Assembly (NCBI RefSeq): GCF_900182985.1
Contig: NZ_FXUY01000001.1
Coordinates: 1,116,001 to 1,180,000 of the forward strand
Direction: 5' to 3'
DNA length: 64,000 nt
DNA from: Pseudomonas helmanticensis
Lineage (GTDB): Bacteria > Pseudomonadota > Gammaproteobacteria > Pseudomonadales > Pseudomonadaceae
The stretch's first letter is position 1. Each line of letters opens with the position of its first letter. A program made the position numbers and the translations under genes. Under the pieces are notes generated by a model. The model was given only the letters and a program-made list of their open reading frames with translations, ran no database searches and was not told the DNA's origin. Below are positions 48,297 to 57,200 of the stretch, one piece after another.

Positions 48297-51200
48297 ATGC
48301 AAGGTTCACGAGGTGGTTTTTCTGCGGCACATTTGCGCCCGCAGCGTCAGTCACTGGCACTGGAACCCAGAATTCTGTTCGACGGCGCCGCCGCTTCGGC
48401 AGCTGCCGATCAACATCACAGCGATCCCGCTGCCCCGCCGACCGCTGTGGATGCTCAAGTCCCGCACGCCACGCCAACCGAAGGCCGCGCCGCCACCGAG
48501 CAGGCACCGTCGGCCGCGCGCAGCCTGTTGGTGATCGACAGCCGCATCGAAAACCGCGACCAGTTGCTCGCGCAGTTGCCGGGCAATGTCACTGCGATTG
48601 TGGTGAATGTCGGCGAAGATGGCCTCGCGGCGATCTCTGCGGCGCTCGCGCAACTGGGCAAGGTCGATTCGATCCAGATCATGTCCCACGGCGCCTCCGG
48701 GCAATTCACCCTGGGCAATCGCACGGTCAGCTCGGACAACATCGACTCGCTGGGCAAGACCCTCGAACAATGGCGCAACAATCTGACCCAAGGTGCCGAC
48801 ATTCAGCTGTACGGCTGCGATGTCGGCGCCGGTGCGGCCGGGCAAACCCTGGTCAGCGAACTCGCGCGCTGGACCGGCGCCGATGTCGGCGCTTCGAGTA
48901 ATGACACCGGCAGCAGCAAGGCCGGCGGCGACTGGACGCTGGAAACCAGGGTCGGCAACATCGACAAAGCCCTCGCCATCAGCAGCCTGGCAATGGAGCA
49001 CTTCGACGGTCTATTGGCCGATGCCGCGCCTACCGCCAGTGTTTCCAGCGCTGGCGGCGACGTACTGCTCGGCGACCGCTTCACCTTTACCGTGAATTTC
49101 AGCAATACCTCGACGCAGGTGGGTTATGCGCCGTTCATCAACCTGGCAATGCCGGCGACCGGCAAGGATGGCGACGACGGCGTCAATTTCATTTCCGCCA
49201 CCTACCTGGGGCAAAACCTGATCAGCCACGTGGTGACGTTCGATGCCAACGGCAACGCTACGCACCCGCTGGCGAAAGACGCCAACGGCAACTTCCTGAT
49301 CATCAACGCCGCCACCTACGGCATGCGCGCTGGCGACAAACTGGTGGTCATCGAGTTGCCCTTCGCCAGCGTCACCAATCAGCAACCGGTGATTGGCGTA
49401 CAAATCACCGCCAGCCTGAGCAACCTGGCCGATACGGCGTTCTCCAATGGCACGCCTGACCTGACCATTCGCGCCAGTGGCGGCTTCGAGTTCGGCAATG
49501 ATGCGCTGGACAACCCGACCAACGACCCAAGCCTGATTCAGGCCGGCACCGCAGCATTCGTCGTGCACCCGACGGTGATTACCGTCAGCGAAACCATCAA
49601 TACTCCGGAAGGCGAAACCGCCACCGGCCCCAACTACGTGCGCACGCTGACGCTGTCGGCCACGCCGGCTCCCGGCCAGACGCTGACCAACGTGGTGATC
49701 ACCCAACCGCTGCCGGACAATATCCAGGTCAACGCAATCACCCCCGGTCCCGGCGGCCGGGTCACCTCGATCACTCTGCACGACGGCACCGTGGTCACCA
49801 ATGCCGCACAAATCGCCGTGTTGATTGCGGCCAACGACGTCTACATCAATTCGTTCACCGTCACCTACGACAGTCTCACCGGCAAGACCGATACCGTGGT
49901 CGCCTTCTACGTGCCGGAAGCCGACGCCAATGCTCAGCCGGTAATCAACCCGGTGACCGGCGATGCCGTCACCGTCACCCTCGGCCCGCCAACGGCTTCG
50001 GGACAGTGGGTGCCGCTTGATCCACGTGACCTTACCGCACCGAACACCACCATCGATTTCAGCGGCACCGGGCAAGGCACTCAGTTCATCGCCAAGTCCA
50101 TCACCCTGCTGAAAACCGCGACGATGCAGAACGACATCGGCCACACCGGTATCAGCCCCGGCGACACGTTGCAGTACACGCTCAATCTGGCGATTTCCGA
50201 TTACTTTGCCTTCGGTAAGGATTTCTTCAACGAAGGCCAGCTGGTGATTCGCGATCAGCTCAGCGACGGCCAGACATTGAGCGGCACACCGACGCTCACC
50301 GTGACCATCAACGGTGTTGCGCAGACCATCACCCTGGTCACCAGTGTGGTTAACAACGCCGACGGCACGACCTCAATGGTGTTCGACATTGCGCAGTCGC
50401 TGCGTAACGCGTTCGGCAATATTCGTGGCTGGCTCAACGGCGATCTGGCCTTTGACGACACCTTGCAAGGCGCGGTGGTCGCGGTTCTCAGTTACTCAGC
50501 CATCGTTGGCCAGACCTACAAACCACCATCAGGCAATCCGCAACCGGACATCAACGAAGGCGACGAACTGGGCAACACCGCGACGGTAGACGGCACGCTG
50601 CTGGTCGATCAGTTCAACCTCACCGGCGAGAGTGAAACCGACGGTTCCGCGACCACCAGTGTGATCCCCACCAGCAACGTCGATATCAGTCTGGTCGAGG
50701 TCAATAATGGCGCGCCACCAGGCAACGGCGAACTGCGCCCCGGCGATGAAGTGACCTTCGAACTGAGTTACGACCTGGTCACCGGCGACTACGAGCAATT
50801 CAAACTGACGGCTTATCTGCCGTTGCCGCTGTTCAATGTCACCGGGATTACCTGGGGTTCGGGCAGTGACATCGGCCAGTGGGAACTTGGCCCGGGCAAT
50901 ACCAACGCCGGCGGTGTGGTCAGTGTGATCAGCGCCAACGGCAACTCGGTGGTATTCGACTTCGGCAGTTTTGCCACCAATACCACCACCGGCAGTCGCA
51001 TCGTCATTCGCTTCACCGTCAAAGTCGGCGATCAGCCGTTTGCCGATCAGCGCTCGCTGGACGTGCTCGCGCAATCGAGCCAGCAGACCACCCTCACCGA
51101 CCGCACATTGATTTCTTCCGACGTGGTCGCGATCGTTTCCGTCGCCGAGCCGGTACTCAACATCAAACATGGCGTGGTCTCCGGCTCGAACGGCACGGTC

Positions 51201-54200
51201 ACCGGCACCAGCGGTAGCTGGAACCCACCGGGCAGCACCGGCGTGCCGTTCAACGGCAGCGTCACCGATTTGTCTGCGGTCGATGGCAACATCAGCAACA
51301 TCGACGGTGCCGACCGCTTGCGCCTGGTCACGGCGATCGAAAACAGCGGTGGCGGCGGCGCGTTTGACGTCAGCACCAGCATCACGCTGCCCTCGGGTTT
51401 GAGTTTTGTCGGCGGCAGTCTGGCGGCGGCCAATCTGCAGATTTATCGCGGTGACGGCACCTTGCTGGTGTTGGGGACTGATTACAGCGTTAGCGGCAAC
51501 CAGATCAACTTCCTTGATGCGGGCGGTCAGGCCAGTCTGTTGGCCGGGCGCAGCGGCACGGCGGCCGATACCAGCGGCGCCAACGTCGTGGTGATCAGCT
51601 ATGACGTGGTCGTCAGCGCCACCATCGAGGCCAGCCGCAGCCTGCAATCCACCGCGACCCTGAGCAACTACGCCAGCGTCAATGGCGGCACCGACTTCAC
51701 CCCGACCGACCTCACCGATCTGGCTAACCAGCAAATTGCCGCCCCGGTGATCAGCAAAGTCTTCGCCGACGGCACGCTCGACGCCGGCGACTCCAGTGCC
51801 GCGCACACCACCGGCAGCGATCTGGTGATCGGCGAAAGCATGCGCTACGACATCGTCATCACCCTGCCCGAAGGCACCACGCAAAACCTGCGCATCGAAG
51901 ACCTGATTCCACCGGGCATGCGTCTCGACACCAGTTTCAACGGTGGCCTCGGTTACCAGATCATCACCACCCGCGTCGGCAGTGGCGCACTCGGCGCCGA
52001 TTTCGCCGGAAGCGTACTGGTCAGTGGTTTCACCGGGATTGGCGGCGCGTTGGGCGGCGATGGCGTGGACGGGCGCTGGACGTTCAGCGTTTCCAGCGTG
52101 TCGGCGGACAACCAGACCGGCAACAACACCTTCGTGATTCGCCTGCAACTGGTGGCCAACAACGTCATCGCCAACCAGGCTAACGTCTCACTGCAAAACA
52201 ATGCGCAACTGATTTTCAGCGATCCGGACAGTGACACACCGAACGGCGCCGTCGCCGTGGATCGCACCGTCACCCTCTCGGGTGGCCAGCCGACCGTGAC
52301 CGTGCGCGAACCGACCCTGCAGGTCAATCAGGTGATCACGTCCACCTCGGGCCTCGGCGGTTATGACCAGGGCGACACGGTGACTTTCAATATCACCATC
52401 ACTAACGGCAATGGCAGCACCGATTTCAGTGCGTTCGACATCAGTTTCCTCGACACCCTGCCGACCCAACTCAGCAACGTCACGCTGGTCGGCGTGCTGT
52501 ATCAGAACGGCGCCACCAACAATGGCGGGGTTGCCTTCGAAATCGTCGGCGGGCAGTTGCGCACCGCCAGCGGCGCCAATATCGACATCGCCAAGGGCGG
52601 CAGCATCGTTTTGCAACTGAGTGGCATCGTCAACGCCAGCGCCGCCGCACTATCAAACATCGCGAACGTCGCCAGCGTGCAATGGACCAGCCTCGACGGC
52701 GGCAATGCCGGCGAGCGTACCGGCGTCGACGGCGTGCTCAATGGCGGCACGCTCAACGATTATCGCAACCTGTCGACCTTGCTGATTCCGGTGGCTCAGG
52801 CCATCGAAATCTCCCGTGTCGGTGGCCTGCCGGACACGGCCGCGCCCAACCCAACCACCGCAACCGTCGAACAAGTCACCGTCGGCGAAGTGATCCGCTA
52901 CCGAGTGGTGGTGCTGGTGCCCGAGGGCAACAACCCCAACTATCAGATACAGATCACCCTGGCCAACGGCTTGCAGTTCATTTCGCCGGATGCACTGGTC
53001 AATGCCCTGCGCATTGCTTTCATCTCCAACGGCGGTCTGACCAGCGACGCCAACCTGATCGTCGGCGGCACGCTGGACATCGACGGCAACGAAAACAGCC
53101 CCGAAGCCCTGCCGATTACCTCCGACCTGTCCGGGCTGGCGCCACAAGGCATCTTCGACCCGAGCCGTTTGACCATCGTCACCAATCCCGACGGCAGCCA
53201 GGTGGTGACGTTCAACCTCGGTAACGTGGTTAACGGCAATGGCAACGACGATGACCTCGAAGGCATCTCCATCGAATTCAATGTGCGTGTCACCAACATC
53301 GCCGCCAACATCGCCGGCGCGCAACTGGCGGTGACTGCGCAGGAAGTCGTCAATGGCGCGGGGCGTGCGGTCAGTGACACGGTGTTCGAGCGCGTGGTCG
53401 AGCCAAGCTTCAGCGGCCTCGATAAGCAGATCATCAACTTCAACCCCAACCCGAGCGGCACCGTTGGCAACGCCACGGTGCAACTGAGTTTCACCCAGAA
53501 CGGCGGTCTGCCGGCGTTCGATGCGCGCGTCAGCGACGGCTTTGCTGGCGGCAGTAATTACACGTTGCTCAGCGTCAGCATCAACGGCGTGAGTTACGGC
53601 CCGGGCAATCTGCCGGCGGGCATCAGTTTCAGCACCAACGGCGGTTTGAGCGTCAATTTCGATCAACTGAATGTCGGCGCGCAGATTCAGGTGCGCTACT
53701 CGGTCGACCTGCCCAACTCGAGCATTGTCGCCAGCAGCAACGCGACACTGACCTGGAGCAGCCTGCCGGAAGACTTCACCAGTTGGGGCGGTAACAGCGT
53801 CGGCGTCGATGGCACCACCACCGGCGAGCGCGATGGCAGTGCCGTCGGCCCGAACCAGTACATCTTGCGCGACACAGCCGGGCTCGGCGTGATCACCGGC
53901 ACCTTGTGGAACGACACCGCCACCCCGACTGCCAGCGCTACGCCGGATGGCGCCGGTCTGGCCGGACAAACCGTGACCCTGACCTGGGCCGGTGCCGACG
54001 GCCGCCTCGATACCACGGCCGACAACCTGCAATTCACCACCACCACGGATGCCAACGGCCAGTACCGCTTCGGCGTGTTGCCGCTGGGGGTGTTCCGTAT
54101 CGACGTGCCGGCCGGGCTGGTCAGCTATCCGCAACCACTGGGTGATTTGCGCGTGCGCGTCGACAGCGATGCCGGCACCCTCGGCCAGATCACCATCACC

Positions 54201-57200
54201 TTGGGCGATGCCGACACGCAAAGCGCCAACGCCGGTTATGTCGAGCAGAACGACGCCCCGGTCAACACCCTCCCCGGCACGCAAAACGGCCTCGAAGACG
54301 TGGTGCTGAATATCGGCGGAATCAGCGTTACCGATATCGATGCCGACCGCGATCCGAACGTCAACGACCGGGCGATCAGCGTAATTCTCACGGTCACCCA
54401 CGGCACACTGTTCCTCGGCGCGACCGTGCCCGGCGTCACCGTCAGCGGCGCCAACACCGCGAGCATGACCCTGACCGGCAACCTCGCCGACATCAACACC
54501 GCGCTGGCCAGCCTGCAATATCTGGGCAATGCCAACTTCAACGGCACCGACACCCTCACCGTGCTCAGCAATGACCGGGGCAACTACGGCGATGCCGACG
54601 GCGATGGGATTCCCGGCACCGCAGCCGATGCGCTGACCGACACCGACACCCTGCAAATCATCCTCGCCGCCGTTAATGACAACCCGGTCGGGGTCAACGA
54701 CAGCGCCACGGCCGTTGAAGCCGGTGGCAACAACAATGGCTCGGCCGGTATCGACCCGCGCGGCAATGTGCTGAGCAACGACACCGACGTCGACATCGCC
54801 ACCAACGCCGATCAACTGCACGTGGTGTCGGTCGGCCCGGGTGCCGGCATTCAGACGCCGGTGCTCGGCGTGACGGTAATCAATGGTCTTTACGGCCAAT
54901 TGGTGATTGGCAGCAACGGTTCCTACCAATATGTCGTCGATAACAACAACGCCGCCGTGCAGGCCCTGCGCCTGTTAGGCCAGACCCTGCGCGACGACTT
55001 CAATTACGTGCTCGCTGACCTCGCCGGTGAAACCTCGACCGCTACATTGAGCGTGACCATTCAGGGCGCCAACGACACGCCGCAAGGCATCGACGACGAC
55101 GGCGTGGCCATCGAGGCCGGCGGCGTCAACAACGGCACACCGGGCAGTGACGCCAGGGGCAACGTGTTGAGCAATGATCTGGACGTCGACAGCGCGGCCA
55201 ACGGCGAAACCCGCACGGTGACCGGCATCCGCCCGGTAGCCGAGGCTGGCTCCGGCAATTTCACCGCCGTCAGCGGCGCCACGGCGATTGCCGGGCTCTA
55301 TGGCACCTTGACCATCAACCCCGACGGCACTTACAGCTACGTGGTCAACAACAGCAACGCCACGGTTCAGCGCCTGAGTGCCGGGCAACAACTGGTCGAG
55401 TTCTTCAGCTATCGGCTGACCGATACCGGCGGGCTGGACGATGTCGCGCAATTGCGTATCGTCATCCAGGGCGCCAACGACAACCCGGTGGCCAGCGACG
55501 ACGCCGCCTCTGCGCAAGCCGCGTCAACCAACGGCACGGCTTCAGAAAGCAATCCGAGTGGCAACGTGATTCAGTTCCCCAGCCGTCCGGGGCCGATCAC
55601 TCAACCGGGTGGCAACGGCGTCGATCAGGACGTCGATGCCAACGATCAGCCGAGCAGTCAGTTGCTGGTCAACGGCGTGATCAACAAAAGCGAAGCCACC
55701 TACAACCCGGCCGTCGACGTGCTCAGCGGCGTCGCCACCGGCACCACCTCAGCCAATGGAACCTTGGTTGCAGGCCTTTACGGCACCTTGCGCATCGGCG
55801 CCGATGGCTCGTTCTTCTATGACGTCGACAGTACCAATGCGGCGGTCCAGGCCTTGGCGCCAGGGCAGACATTGACCGAGTTTTTCACCTACCGCGTGAC
55901 CGACACCACTGGCCTCACCGACACCGCGCAACTGGTGATTACCGTCCACGGCGTCAACGATCCACCCGTGGCGCAAAACGTCATCGCCGTCGCTACCGAA
56001 GCGGGCGGGATCAACAACCTGACGCCGGGCGTCAACCCTTCGGGCGATGTCACGGTCAACGACACCGATCCCGATGGCGACCCACTGACGGTGACGCTGA
56101 TCAAGTCCGGCGCGAGCGCGGATCCAGGCACGCCCATCGCGGTCAATCTCGGCGGTACGGTGATTGCCGGGCTGTACGGCACGCTGACGATTTTCCCCGA
56201 TGGCAGCTACGTCTACGAAGTCGACAACAGCAACCCCGACGTCCAGGCCCTGCGCCGTAGCGCCGATCTGCTCTCGGAACGTTTCACCTACACCGTCAGC
56301 GATGGCGTTGGCGCGACCCCGCAAACCGACACGGCGGAAATCATCGTGTTGATTCGCGGGCAGAACGACAACCCGATTGCCAATGATGATGCCGGTGTGG
56401 CCATCGAGGCCGGTGGCCTCAACAACAGCCAGCCCGGACAAGACCCGAGCGGCAACGTGCTGGATAACGACACTGATGTCGATGGCGGCGAAGTCCCCGG
56501 CGATCTGCCCAATTACGACTATGGCGAAACACGCGCTGTGTCCTCGGTGCGCACCGGCCCAGAGGCAGGCACTGGCACGGCCGGCACATTGGGCATGGAA
56601 CTGCGCGGCACTTATGGCTGGCTGACCCTGAACGCCGACGGCAGCTACAGCTATCGCCTCGACAACAGCATGGCGGCGGTGCAGGCCTTGCGCGCCGGTA
56701 ACACGCTACTCGATGCGTTCAGCTACGAGGTCATCGACGCGGCCGGCGCCACTGATCGCGCGACGCTGAACATCAGTATTCAGGGGCGCAACGACACGCC
56801 AATCGCGCAGAACGACAGCAACACCGCTGTCGAGGCCGGTGGCCTGAACAACGCCACGCCGGGCAGCAATCCGAGCGGCAATGTGCTGAGCAATGACAGC
56901 GATGTCGATGGCAACGGTGAAGTGCTGAGTGTGATCGGCGTCAATCAAGGCTCTTCGGTCGGCCTGATCGGCAGCGCCTTCAATGGCACTTACGGTCGGT
57001 TGACCCTGAACGCCGATGGCAGCTACAGCTATCTGGTCGATAACCTCAACCCGCAGGTCCAGGCACTGCGCAGCAATGCCGACACCCTGACGGAAACCTT
57101 CACTTATCAGATCCGCGACCTGGCCGGCGCTACCAGTACCGCAACGCTGACCCTGACCATTCGCGGGGCCAACGACAATCCGCTGGCGAGTGATGACAGT

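Noticed and set aside
52653..54929. 758-codon open frame antisense to the giant surface protein, and a similar 539-codon frame at 50529-52148
   Set aside because: Long antisense frames are expected from GC-rich repetitive coding DNA. They lack ribosome-binding sites and domain content, and the sense frame has clear Ig/VCBS repeats.
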